Assembly: GCA_945859605.1 (NCBI GenBank)
Contig: OX243811.1
Span: 66,068,395 to 66,132,394, forward strand
DNA: 64,000 bases
Reading direction: 5' to 3'
DNA from: Lumbricus rubellus
Taxonomy: Eukaryota > Annelida > Clitellata > Crassiclitellata > Lumbricidae
Shown here: positions 46,321 through 57,299 of the stretch, one piece after another
Position numbering within the stretch: position 1 is the first letter of the stretch
Layout of the letters: the number at the start of each line of letters is the position of its first letter
Notes under the pieces: model-generated
Told to the model about the DNA's origin: nothing
Seen by the model: only the letters and a program-made list of their open reading frames with translations
Databases searched by the model: none
Position numbers and translations under genes: made by a program

Positions 46321-47024
46321 GACACTTTATATAGCGCCATTCTATTCCTCTAATGTCCCGTATGCTGAATACTGTCCAGAGGGCCAGACGTCGAGATCTT
46401 TGTTCTCCATGGCCTCAATCCGTCAGGGTCGACTACCGTTGCGCTCGGCTGCCTGTCAGGTTATGCAGGTCTCCGGCTACTATATAATTACTATAAGCTT
46501 CACGTCAAGCCCAACGTACCATGTCATGCGTTGGACCTTGAAATAGACGTTATATGGACCTAGACCTCATAAATTTCGACCTCTCTTTCATTTTGCTACC
46601 TTCAAAAGACAGTTTTTTCAAAATACACGCACTTACAAAGCTCTGGCTTATTTGGACACACATGGGCCTACGCACACACGCACGCAGGCATAATTCATGC
46701 ATGGGTCTGCTAGGCCTATCTGCCTGCATGGTGCATACGGTATTGCCTATACATAATCCATTTCTGTGTATGCAACTAGGTTAGGTCTACAGTTTCATTC
46801 TGTTAAATAAATCAAATTCTTAAATCGCTCCGAAGTCATCGTTGTGATCTCTTGGTCTCTTATCTGCCAGTTCGCTGGGTCTTCTTAGATCCTCTAATCG
46901 GCTGAACCTATGTTCTCCGCGTCACGACCGCCATGGCTTAATCGGTATCATAGCCTACGTACGTACCTTTTCTGCATAGCCTAGGCCTACATGTCTATGG
47001 TATGGACTTCCACCATCAGTTCAC

Positions 47025-47195
47025 TCCGACTCTCTCTGTCTCTCTGGTAGTCTTTTCCCAAGTGTCTCTTGCCTCATATTCTGCATGCCTTCTCTCTTGG
47101 TGTCGATCGCACTGGGAGCGCTTCTGAAAGGCGTTTGCTGAGAGAAGCGATTATGAAATGGTCAATTACAATACGATACAATAGGCTACAATGCA
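47025..47195 (+). mobile_element. LINE-A 3' fragment
   Basis: Plus-strand reading: cgcactgggagcgcttctga, a degenerate end and a TACAATACGATACAATA tail, as in LINE-A. The rest of 46.3-48.4 kb shows nothing I can name. Confidence 0.55.
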
Positions 47196-47199
47196 CATA

Positions 47200-48440
47200 C
47201 CAAATGGGTCTAAAATATTATTCTGCACAGGTAGCGCGGCAGGTCATTTGACATGGCGCTGCCTTAGTTTGTCTATAAATTGTTACTCTTGACTTGCCTT
47301 ATGATCTGCCAACAATTATTTGGAGTGTTAATAATGTGCTTTGCATTTAATTTCTTGCCCCCAGCAGCTGCTGAATAACTCCCATGACCTCACGCGACCT
47401 GCTCAAATTGTAGGCCCTGTAGCTACCACCGCCAATGGAAGAGAGCCGGAGAACACAGCAGAATAGGCCTAGGCCTAGAGTGCTCCAGGCCGATTGACAC
47501 GAGCATGCTCTACAGTCTACTTCCGCTTTGGCTGCAGCCTAAACATAGGCCACGAGTTTACGAATGACAGAAAATCCAACGGAGCGCATAATAATTATTT
47601 CGTAGTCTATTCGCTATGACTATAGATCATAGGCTGTGAGACCGTTGGGCTATTTTTAGGCTGAAGGCTTTTTAGCCGAACATAACCACGCAAAATTTAC
47701 GCAACTCCGCCCTTGGCCGTCAGGCATAATAGGCATTAGGCCCTATGTAATACATACGGGCCTTTATGACTAGGCGGTCTCAATATTTAGACCTGCATAC
47801 GCCTATAGTGAGTGATGAAAAGCGCTCCTCAAACAATTTAAACATACTAGACCTAGGCCTAACTCGCATTTCAAAATCACACACACAGTTAGACTATAGC
47901 CTATTTTAAAACAAAATATCCAGAACAATCAATTTTCGGGAAACTGACTTAATAATAATTATTATGGCATCGGTCAACTCATTGACAAAATTAAAGGTTA
48001 AAATTATTTATTAATGGCCAACAGCCATACAGCCGCTATGCGACAACGTGTAGAGTCTACGTTAATTTTATATCATACTGTCATACACAACGGTCATACA
48101 GCGTCTATTTTGCGTTGACCCAATAACAGTAATATCTAGGCCTAGATATTGCTGGAGTACTTTGGTCCACTCATGTAGCCAACCGTCGCGCAGCGACGTC
48201 GGCGTATTGACATGACATGACAATAACAGTACTGTCCCACGCTTCTCTGACGTCATGCTGGTGACGTCATTCTTATCGGGAATAGCGAATAGCAGGGATC
48301 GGTTATAGATTTGCCAGAGACGCATTGGTTGACTTGGTTTGTAGTCCTATATGCCCAGAGAGGGTCCTGAGCATTTGTCACTGATGATGGACTACTAGGC
48401 CTATAAAATTATACAGTGAACAGCAGGGTCACTAGGGTGA
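47200..48440. other. Unassigned region
   Basis: No coherent exon, no clear repeat pair; rich in AGGCCTA words and short palindromes. Confidence 0.5.
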
Positions 48441-48448
48441 CTAGGATA

Positions 48449-48731
48449 TATATCTAGTTAATTTTTAGGCTTACTGATTAGACCTAGGCCTACTTCTATC
48501 ATTTTATTTCAATTATTTTTTATTAGCCTACTTTTCTGAATTTTTCATTATTGCTTTTATTATAGTTTTTTATATTATTATTATTACAATCAGTGGCGTC
48601 GCACGGAGGGTGGTTTGAACACCACCAGCTCTAAAAAATATGACCCACACAATTTGCTAAAATCCGCTGGGTTTTCATTCGGGTATGCATGGAGAGGGGT
48701 CGAGCAATAGTGAACTATAGACTCCAAATTC
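48449..48731 (-). repeat. Right arm of the ~280-bp inverted duplication
   Basis: Reverse complement of 44254-44531 with only a few differences (for example gagaggggtcgagc here). Ends at the first base of the CTATATGT target site of the element at 48739. Confidence 0.9.
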
Positions 48732-48745
48732 TATATGTGGTTCTA

Positions 48746-49063
48746 GGACAAAATGGTAGCGGACAAAATGGTACGGATAAAATGGTATGGACAAAATGGT
48801 ATTGGGACAAAATGGTATTGGACAAAATGGTACGGACAAAATGGCACGGACAAAATGGTGTGGACAAAATGGTATGGGACAAAATGGTACTAGGACAAAA
48901 TGGTAGGGACAAAATGGTGCGGACAAAATGGTATGGACAAAATGGTAGCGGATAAAATGGTACTAGGACAAAATGGTACGGACAAAATGGCGCGGACAAA
49001 ATGGTATGGACAAAATGGTATGGACAAAATGGCACGGACAAAATGGTATGGACAAAATGGTAC
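48746..49063 (+). repeat. Left terminal minisatellite (GGACAAAATGGTAY)n
   Basis: About 22 units of 14-17 bp with variants such as GGCAC, GGTGT, GGTACTA and GGATAAAATGG. Coding-looking frames in it (MVWTKWYGQNG-like) are artefacts. Confidence 0.97.
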
Positions 49064-49439
49064 TTAGAGACAATGTTATCAGACACTAGGCCTATGTACG
49101 GAGAAAGTGGCACGGATAAAATGGGATCGAATTGTTCGACATTGTTCTCATTTTGGTGTATAAAATAAATTATAGCTTATGACATAGGCCTAACGACCGC
49201 AAAACTGTGCTGACGCTACCCTACCATATAGGTCGCGGCAAAGAAATATTTGATCTGAGATTTTTGCCTGTGACCTCTACCATAGTATTTCTACATCTTC
49301 TTTATTTCTATTAGGGCCTGCCTACTGTAGATCTGTGAATCCCACGACCCTGATGCTACCTGCTCCGATTTTCACCTTGCTTAATTTAGAGTTGAATAAT
49401 CCGCTCAGGGTTTATTTCACGGTTCCACTACAACTGGTC

Positions 49440-50010
49440 CACCAACAACAGTAGGCCTACTGGTCCCCAGACAACTCGTCCAACGACAACTCGTCCACCG
49501 AAATGGAAGCCGGATTAATGAGAAAGCGCTTGAGAAATGAAAGGTGGATGAAGGCTCCTCATTTATGAAATAGAAGCTGGATTTATGAAAAACTTTTATG
49601 GTTTTCTAGCCTAATTGGAAGCTGGAGTGATGATTTTCATTCATGTACTTCAACATGCATCCAGCTTCTATTTCAGATCTAAAAACACCTTGATCCAGCT
49701 TCCATTTCTTAAGCGTTTTTCATCAATCCAGCTTCTATTTCACCTGTAAAAGAACCTTCATCCAGCTTCTATTTCCCAAGCGTTCTGTTAATAAGTTCAG
49801 CTTCTATTTCATCTGTAAAAGAGCCCTCATCGGACTCCTCCAGATTCCATTTCTCAAACGTTTTTCATCAATCCAGCTTCTATTTCAGCTGCAAAAAACA
49901 TCGACTAAAAAAATTCTCAGAGAACATTTTTTGTCGTTAATCATTTAACGATGAATCAATATTTCGTGGACCAGTTGTCGTTGGACGAGTTGTCGTGACA
50001 CCTTATTACA
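49440..50010. mobile_element. Foldback-like element with internal ~55-bp repeats
   Basis: GACAACTCGTCCAACGACAA near 49471 is repeated inverted at ~49965-50000 (ttgtcgttggacgagttgtc). Between them, TCATCCAGCTTCTATTTC units recur about six times at 49660-49890, and inverted forms (GAAATAGAAGCTGGAT) lie at 49565-49585. No coding potential. Confidence 0.65.
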
Positions 50011-50356
50011 CGGACCTTCACAAGGTCCACTCTTCTGAGACCCTTCTGTTAGCATCATATACTTTAATAAATAACGTCACGGTATATTATTAGACTTCGT
50101 TTAATACAATTATCTGAATAGAAAGTAAAACCTTTTATTATTTGGTAATTTTTTTTGATTAGTCACTAATGGGTTGAGATATAGGCCTATCCGCTCGGGA
50201 GATGCCTAGACTGAACACTGAACATAACCCGATTTCCGCCTCAAACTATCAGTCTCAAATAATAATAATAACAACGAAGAGTAGGGTCATTCTGGACTGG
50301 TTTTTATACTGTAGTTAGCAATAAGTCCCTGAGGGATCCTAAATACCTCGGGGCAA

Positions 50357-50370
50357 AAAAAAAAAAAAAA

Positions 50371-50459
<89 letters not shown>
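50357..50459 (+). repeat. Poly(A) and (AAT)n microsatellite, 5' side of the R4-like element
   Basis: A-run then uninterrupted AAT repeats up to the first codon of the retrotransposon fragment. Confidence 0.95.
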
Positions 50460-50462
<3 letters not shown>

Positions 50463-51881
50463 ACCCTAGAAAAGGATTGCGCTGATCTGGGTCTGACATT
50501 TAACAGAAAAAAGTGTGAACTGATTGCCAAAGATACTCAACTTATCAACCACAAATCGTTTAATCACTTTGAATACACCGATCCAGACTCAGCAACTCTC
50601 CTCGGAGCTCCGCTTTCCACAGGCGCAACTTTGAGTCAAGCCCTAGAATCACGAGCGGAGGAGCTAGATAAATCTCTGTCAAGACTAACCATGATAACCC
50701 GTCAGGACGCCCTGCTGATTCTCAGACACTCACTTGGCACTCCTAAATTAATCTACACGCTGAGATGTTCTCCATGCGCCAATCATCCGGTTTTAGAAAC
50801 TTATGATAAAATCCTAAGGAAGGGTTTACAACGCATCCTGAACATTGACTTCACTGACAGGCAGTGGCAACAAGCTACCCTACCCACCAGCTTGGGCGGA
50901 CTGGGCATTCGAAGGGCGTCATCGCTGGCACTTCCCGCTTTTCTAGCGTCGGCCGCAGGCACCTCCGAGCTCCAGTCCAACATCCTTAGAGTGCTAGACA
51001 GTCAACCTGACATACACTACACGAACCTGTCATCGCTCTGGGAATCAACTACCGGATTGTCACTGACGGAGGTCTTTCCTTCGAATGTGCAAGCGAAATG
51101 GGACACGCCGATTCTGCATAAAGATCTATCGGAACTTCTCTCCACCACAGAGCCGAGTGATCAGGCGCGCCTGAAAGCCGTGTCCTTTCAACACGCTAGC
51201 GACTGGCTACACTGTCTACCGATTACCTCATGTGGCCTTAGACTCAGCGATGAGGCCATCAGAGTGGCGGTTGGGTTTCGTCTTGGAGCCAACATTTGCC
51301 AACCTCACGACTGCGCTTGTGGCTCGCTGGTCACTGCTAGAGGCACGCACGGCCTTTCATGCACTCTGGGGTTTGGTCGCGTGGCCCGACATGCAGCAAT
51401 CAACGACTTGATTCATCGCAGCCTCATCAGAGCCGGCTTTCCAGCGGTCAAAGAACCACGGGGTATGCTACGCTCGGACGGAAGAAGACCGGACGGTACC
51501 ACCCTTATTCCTTGGAAAGCGGGCCGATGTCTCGTATGGGATGCCACAGTGGTCGACACCCTTGCGCCCTCCTATCTGCAGGCAACGGCTGTCACTGCAG
51601 GAGCAGCAGCTGAAATAGCAGACAGTAGAAAGGAACAAAAATATCTGTCAATTACAGCCACACATGACTTCATTCCGCTGGCCCTGGAGACTCTAGGTCC
51701 CATCAATTCTCGAGGTATAGATTTGTTAACTGATTTAGGTCGTCACTTGTCACAGGCGTCGGACGATCAAAGGGAGACGTCGTTTCTGTTCCAACGTCTT
51801 TCAATTACTATTCAGCGCTTTAACGCTGTAGCTTTCACGGGCTCTTTCGTTAATCTGACGCCCGATTTGGAACAGGGTTAA
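50460..51881 (+). mobile_element. R4/Dong-like non-LTR retrotransposon, 5'-truncated, inside TAA repeats
   Basis: An open frame of 473 codons begins directly at the AAT repeat and ends at TAA 51879-51881; the first ATG is at 50631. It opens in the end of the RT palm (GLTFNRKKCELI), then the thumb region. Numbering from that ATG: a zinc-knuckle-like cluster at 223-254 (C223, H227, C228/C230, H240, C244, H254), then RRPDG (285-289) and WD (303-304), the R-PD-x(15)-D pattern of the restriction-like endonuclease in R2/R4-type elements. The 3' UTR is only ~20 bp before TAA repeats resume. Dong of silkworm is known to insert in TAA repeats, so site preference is suggested (inference). Confidence 0.85.
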
Positions 51882-51902
51882 CATTTCATATAACAATAGC
51901 AT

Positions 51903-51903
51903 G

Positions 51904-51942
<39 letters not shown>

Positions 51943-51975
51943 TAAAATAAAATTTAAAAAAATAATAATAATAGA
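51903..51975 (+). repeat. (ATA)n microsatellite, 3' side of the R4-like element
   Basis: gataataataataataataa directly after a ~20-bp 3' UTR. Confidence 0.95.
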
Positions 51976-52084
51976 GTTTTGCTGCTTTTGCATTTGTGTC
52001 TTCTATGTGCAATGTGCATGTGGGTCTTTTTTTACATTTATTAGTTTAGTTGTACACTGCTGACTGCGGCGATGGGTCGCCGCA

Positions 52085-52102
52085 GCCCCCCCCCCCCCCC
52101 CC
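52085..52102 (+). repeat. Poly(C) run
   Basis: Roughly 17 consecutive C in a GC-rich patch; otherwise 51980-52369 shows only a GA-rich tract (52220-52285). Confidence 0.9.
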
Positions 52103-52369
52103 GTTGCGTGGAGCGCTAGGCACGAGCCTCGAGTGTCTGGACCATAAAACGGCTTAGTTTGCGCCCCATGTCACACTTTTAAACCCTTCTGATTAGGATT
52201 ACATATACCGGTATATAATTAATAATTATAGAGAGAGAGAGGAATTCAGGGAGAGGGAAAGATATAGAGAGATAGAGAGAGAATAGTTAATGAGTTGTTT
52301 TTTAAGGGCCGCAGCACAGCTTTTTTAAATGTATGAAATGTTTTAAGTCTAAGAATCTTTATCTCCAAG

Positions 52370-52729
52370 TACCATTTTTTCCATACCATTTTGTCCATAC
52401 CATTTTGTCCATACCGTTTTGTCCATACCATTTTGTCCGTGCCATTTTGTCCATACCATTTTGTCCATACCATTTTGTCCGCGCCATTTTGTCCGTACCA
52501 TTTTGTCCTAGTACCATTTTATCCGCTACCATTTTGTCCATACCATTTTGTCCGCACCATTTTGTCCCTACCATTTTGTCCTAGTACCATTTTGTCCCAT
52601 ACCATTTTGTCCATACCATTTTGTCCGTGCCATTTTGTCCGTACCATTTTGTCCAATACCATTTTGTCCCAATACCATTTTGTCCATACCATTTTGTCCG
52701 TACCATTTTGTCCGCTACCATTTGTCCGG
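52370..52729 (-). repeat. Right terminal minisatellite, inverted copy of 48746-49063
   Basis: About 24 units reading ACCATTTTGTCC on the plus strand. In reverse complement the variant series (GGTATT, GGGAC, GGCAC, GGTACTA, GGTGC, GGATAAAA, GGCGC) follows the same order as the left array; the inner end ends with GGTACTTGGAGA versus GGTACTTAGAGA at the left array. Confidence 0.97.
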
Positions 52730-53076
52730 TCACCCTATATGTAATATACCACATAAAAGTATAGATATGCATTTATTTATATATCCAATATATGGGGATA
52801 TTTGAATATTATGCATAGGCCCTACACACATGCATGTGTGCATGCATTTTATGCAAGCGTGTACGTATACCTAGGTAAGTTGACGTTCACACAATCATAA
52901 TATTTTTTATTATAGCCTATGTAGATGTCAATTTATCTACCTTCATGCATAACTATGTTTGTCCACAATTATTATGGACAAACAGGCAAACATACAGACA
53001 GATGGCAGATAATGTAGATAGATGGATATAAATATCATGTCGGCCTATTCATTTGCCTACATGAATAAAAAGTAGA

Positions 53077-53077
53077 T

Positions 53078-53160
<83 letters not shown>

Positions 53161-53166
53161 GGACGG

Positions 53167-53201
<35 letters not shown>

Positions 53202-53210
53202 GACGGACGG

Positions 53211-53248
<38 letters not shown>

Positions 53249-53254
53249 GGACAG

Positions 53255-53286
<32 letters not shown>

Positions 53287-53395
53287 TGCAATAGACAGAC
53301 AGACACAGACAGACAGACAGACAGACAGTGCAATAGACAGACAGACAGACAGACAGACAGAGACAGACACACATAGACAGACACGCACATAGACA
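53077..53395 (+). repeat. (CAGA)n microsatellite with GGAC variants
   Basis: Long CAGA array with interspersed GGACGGAC units; all its frames are meaningless. Confidence 0.97.
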
Positions 53396-53399
53396 GACA

Positions 53400-54370
53400 G
53401 GTTATATAGCACATTGAGAGTGCAACCATGCGGGCGTCACTTTCAACTCTCAAAGCGTTGCAGAGTTAAGTTCATATCGGTGATTGTATGTGTGCAAATA
53501 TCCATGCGTATGCCTATTATGTCTGCCTGAGATCCTGTGCATGCTCCATTGACACCACGCTCCCCTAACGACCCTGTGACGATCATAGCTGACCTTTAGG
53601 CAGTTGGGCTGATCGGCCTAAAGTGCCTACACTCGGCTTATATCCTTGTTCAGTAGTTTAGTTCCAACTCTGATAGCTACCGGAATCAAGTGGCCTACGC
53701 ACGCTTGTAGGCCTCGAGCACCCACGGCCTATCTAGATCTAAGGCTGCATGCGTATTGCGTAGGCCTAAGCTATGCGCATAGGCTTAGAGCAATGCACGA
53801 CGTTTCACATTGAAGGGCTTCAAAGCAGAGTGCTTGCTTAATAACTGTCTAAAAGCCGCTGTCATCATGCAGCGCCAGTGCAGGATGCAATTATTATAAT
53901 GCGAGCTGTGGCTGCTTACGTAGAGCCACAGGGACATTACGGGACTCGCTACACAACGGTGTGGTCCAAACAACACTGAGCAGCATCTAATTGCGACTAC
54001 GCTTATTATAACATCTAACTGATGAGGATTTAGAATCATTAGCAACAAACTTTCGACGGTTCATGTGAAACGAGTGACAGAAAAGTTGGCAATAATCGTT
54101 ATAACTCGTGTCACTGTTACCGATAATCGTCTGATTGACTTGGTCAAGCTGAACCCGCATTCGACCTAAACAAAACACCAGCAGACGATATTCATCGACT
54201 TGCGGACTGTACCAGTTTTAAGTTCACTATACACGCGATTCCAATACAGAATACAGATAGCCTACTAATTGTTTTCGTCGGCGGAATTTTCTCTGGAGTT
54301 GCGATTCTCTCGTGATAGGATAGCTTTGGTCGTGTAGTAGGCCTAGCATAGATTTATAAGCTTACGTCGG
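53400..54370. other. Unassigned region, possible promoter near its end
   Basis: No repeat pair or exon identified to ~54170. The last 200 bp precede the candidate first exon at 54374; no TATA box is evident. Confidence 0.4.
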
Positions 54371-54373
54371 ACG

Positions 54374-54505
54374 ATGGCTTGTACTGGAATGAAGGAGATC
54401 TTCGTGGATAGAAGAGGACGGAGACATTTTCGATCCGTTGGCTGGTTTCCTCTTTTCGCGTTGACTGTTATTTTAGCCAATCTACCAACATCGATTCAAT
54501 CCAAC
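54374..54505 (+). CDS. Candidate first exon of a secreted or membrane protein
   Basis: ATG in context CGATGG followed by 44 codons and a strong donor GTGAGT at 54506, phase 0. The peptide has a basic stretch (DRRGRRHFRS, residues 12-21), then a hydrophobic core (WFPLFALTVILANL, 24-37), then PTSIQS, resembling a signal peptide with a cleavage region. I did not recognise the family, and no convincing next exon was found. A later open stretch at 54972-55085 (LLTWIGPFWVYFTKIVL) is not in compatible phase. If real, the remaining exons lie further right or outside. Confidence 0.5.
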
Positions 54506-54509
54506 GTGA

Positions 54510-56430
54510 GTATAAGAGCGTATAGGCCTAAATTTGTCGACTTTTATTGAAATATCATTATCATCATAGAGTATGCTTCATATTATATATTATATATAGG
54601 CCTATATAGTCCTATTATAATGTAATAACATTTCAAGTTATCGTGTTAGGATTAGCTATCGAAATTGGCTAATAATGATTGGAGTTTGAAATTGGAATTA
54701 GCAAGATATCGCAGTTAATCGATTACAATTATCTACTAGGCGATTATCTAATCGATATCACATAGGGCCTAGATTATCTAACCAGCTAGCAACCCATCTC
54801 TATATAGCCTATATATAGGCCTAATAGTGTGAACTGTGTGATGCACAGTCCACGAAATTGATGTCGGTGTATAAGCTTATAGGCCTACATGTAGGCCTAT
54901 TGTAGGCTATAGCACTAGCCTACCAGCACATGCACCATATGAAATTCATATTAAAGGTTCAGTGGATCTTATTTTGGACTCCATGGAAGTCGGACTACTG
55001 ACATGGATTGGTCCTTTCTGGGTGTATTTCACCAAAATCGTCTTAAATGACAAGTTTGATGACGATCGACGCTACAGATTAGGTATAAAATTAGATTCTT
55101 GAAGAACTGACAACCTAAAGGCTTTCTAATATATTAGAACACATCAGTAGGCCTATGAGCAACAAGATTTTGTCAATTCTTTTTCTAATCGGTTAGTAGG
55201 CTAAATTAATAATTCGGTTAGATAAACAGCTACTTCTATATACCGTAGGCCATAATAGAATTTATATGTGTAGCAGAAAAGATTCGATTGATTGGAATGT
55301 ATTGATATAAATGAATCTGATTATATTAGATTAAAATAGTTTAGATAATTTCACATAAAAACAGATTAGACTTTATCAACGTGTGTTTGAAATGTTGAGT
55401 TTCCATCACATGACGATTTCGCCGAAGAAATAAACGGAACTATAGACGATGTTTTCGTGTATCTCTATACCATTTTGTCACACGACCAATTAGCTTTGGG
55501 GAGTTAAGTAGCCTAATTCTATTGACAGCTGCAGGCCATCGAGGACAACCAGCTTAGAACAGACGATTAGACTAACTTTCTGGACCAAATGTTAGACTAA
55601 AGTTAGTCTCTGCAAGTCTGCATCTCTAACAGGAGTCGGCAGTCCATATGCACATAAGACCGTTTTAAGGTTCGTAAAAGGAACACAATAGAACGAATGA
55701 CCTCTAAGACTTATATACAACCCCTAAGCTCCCGGCGGAGCGCAGCGGAGAACCAATTCCAGGTCCTAGCCAGAGTTGCATGGTCTCGAGACATTGTATC
55801 GGTTCCGAGTCGTCTCGAGACGTTTTTATGCCTCTGTCTCGTAATCTATTGTCTAGATCTCGGTGTCACTGTCGGCTTTTTTGTAGCCTATCTGGCAAAA
55901 GTCTTGTTGTTTGGGAGGCTGTGTTCGTAGTTCGCGCGCAAACTGTCCTTAGTTCTGAAGTTAAAAATCATCAAATTGTCATGACTGTGCAGTGTGGCAA
56001 ATAGAAAGCGAATAGACATATTATATACTAATATAGGCCTACATAAAAAGTAGGCCTGTATGCCTACAAGGAAGTTGGGAAACTTGTAAACGACTTCAGG
56101 AATTTCTTTTATTGGTTATTTTGTTGTTGATGATATTCTAATGTAAACAAGATGTGAAACTTTCCGGAACTTCAATTATCGTCCATAAACAAAACACACA
56201 AAACATTTTTAGGCTATATTGAGTTTCCAGTTCTGTGTTGGACTGTGATTGTGATCGGTGAAGGGTCGTTTTCAGATGTGATACAATCGAATCAAATCGT
56301 GATCTATGCCAGAGTTTCATTTTGTGAACTCACGCGATGTTGTTTCGAAAGAAGATAATATCTAGGCCCTAGATTCTATAGGGCCTACTCTGTTCGGTTG
56401 GTACACGCGATACTTAGTATCCTCCTTTCT
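54510..56430. other. Unassigned region, possibly intron
   Basis: AT-rich with many AGGCCTA words, including a perfect 22-bp palindrome at ~54879-54900 (centre ACATGT). No assigned element. The frame at 55697-55930 has no supporting features. Confidence 0.45.
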
Positions 56431-56432
56431 GT

Positions 56433-56700
56433 ATGCAGAGGGGAGAGGGGAGAGAGAGGGAGAAAGAGGGAGAAGGAGAATAACGATGATGATGGTGGGA
56501 TGATGATAACAATGATCAGAATGATGAGGATTAATAATAATAATAAAAATAATAAATAAAATAATAATAAAAATAAATATTAATTATAATAAATAAAGAA
56601 ATTATAACAATAATAACAATTAAAAGAACACGTAGGCCAGAGAAACAAGGAGGAAGAGGAGGAGGAGGAGGAGATGGAGGAAAAGTCATTCATAGAGAGA
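56433..56700 (+). repeat. GA-rich and AAT-rich low-complexity tract
   Basis: GAGAGG words, then AATAATA, then GGAGGA words. Confidence 0.85.
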
Positions 56701-56735
56701 CAGAGATAGATAGTTAGATAGGCCTAGATAAATAA

Positions 56736-56753
56736 ATAAATAAATAGATAGAC

Positions 56754-56841
<88 letters not shown>

Positions 56842-57100
56842 TGACAGACAGACAGACAGGCAGAAAGACGGACGAACGGACGAAAGGACGGACAGACAGA
56901 CAGATATACATGTATGCAGATCGATAGACAGATAGATAGATAGGCTAGATAGCGAGAAAGACATACAGACAAACAAAAAGAGTCAGATACAGAGAAAAAC
57001 AGACCGACAGACAGAGCTTAGACAGACAGACCGACAGACAGAGCTTAGATAGACAGACAGACAGACAGACAGGAACAGAGACAGGGACAGACAGACACAG
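56736..57100 (+). repeat. (GATA)n / (CAGA)n array
   Basis: About 25 GATA units at 56750-56842, then CAGA/GGAC units to ~57095. Confidence 0.95.
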
Positions 57101-57221
57101 TAAACTTAGCCTATGAGGACTACGATCAAGCACACAGGCCCTACTCACCTACACATTATACATACACACGCAAAGAGACAGATAGAATAACAAATACTCA
57201 TACAGAAGCATACACACAGAC

Positions 57222-57285
57222 CTACACACACACACACACACACACACATAGGCCTACACACACGCACACGCGCACACGCACACAG
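57222..57285 (+). repeat. (CA)n microsatellite
   Basis: acacacacac run interrupted by one AGGCCTA. Confidence 0.9.
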
Positions 57286-57299
57286 GTTCAATAACTGAT

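Larger units (their letters stand above)
48739..52734. mobile_element. ~4.0 kb element whose inverted termini are minisatellite arrays
   Basis: Left end GGTTCTAGGACAAAATGG and right end, read inverted, GGTGACCGGACAAATGG. CTATATGT lies on both sides (48731-48738 and 52735-52742), an 8-bp duplication. Each end is an array of ~14-17 bp GGACAAAATGGTAY units (48746-49063 and 52370-52729), and the order of variant units is nearly the same in both. No transposase is recognised in the interior, which holds a foldback structure and an R4-like LINE. Superfamily unassigned. Confidence 0.75.

Noticed and set aside
44254..48731. A single 4.5-kb transposon with 280-bp TIRs
   Set aside because: No matching target duplication was found, and the arms include a hAT terminus plus unrelated flanking DNA.
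48675..52805. KWYGQNG / FCPYHFV repeat proteins
   Set aside because: Translations of the terminal minisatellites, present in all frames.
53035..53453. Ser/Val/Cys-rich frames over the CAGA array
   Set aside because: Pure microsatellite translation; the same applies at 56686-57148, 59323-60594 and 10838-11290.
54972..55085. Second exon of the 54374 gene (LLTWIGPFWVYFTKIVL)
   Set aside because: The acceptor choices give either a stop or a phase incompatible with the phase-0 exon 1; family unknown.
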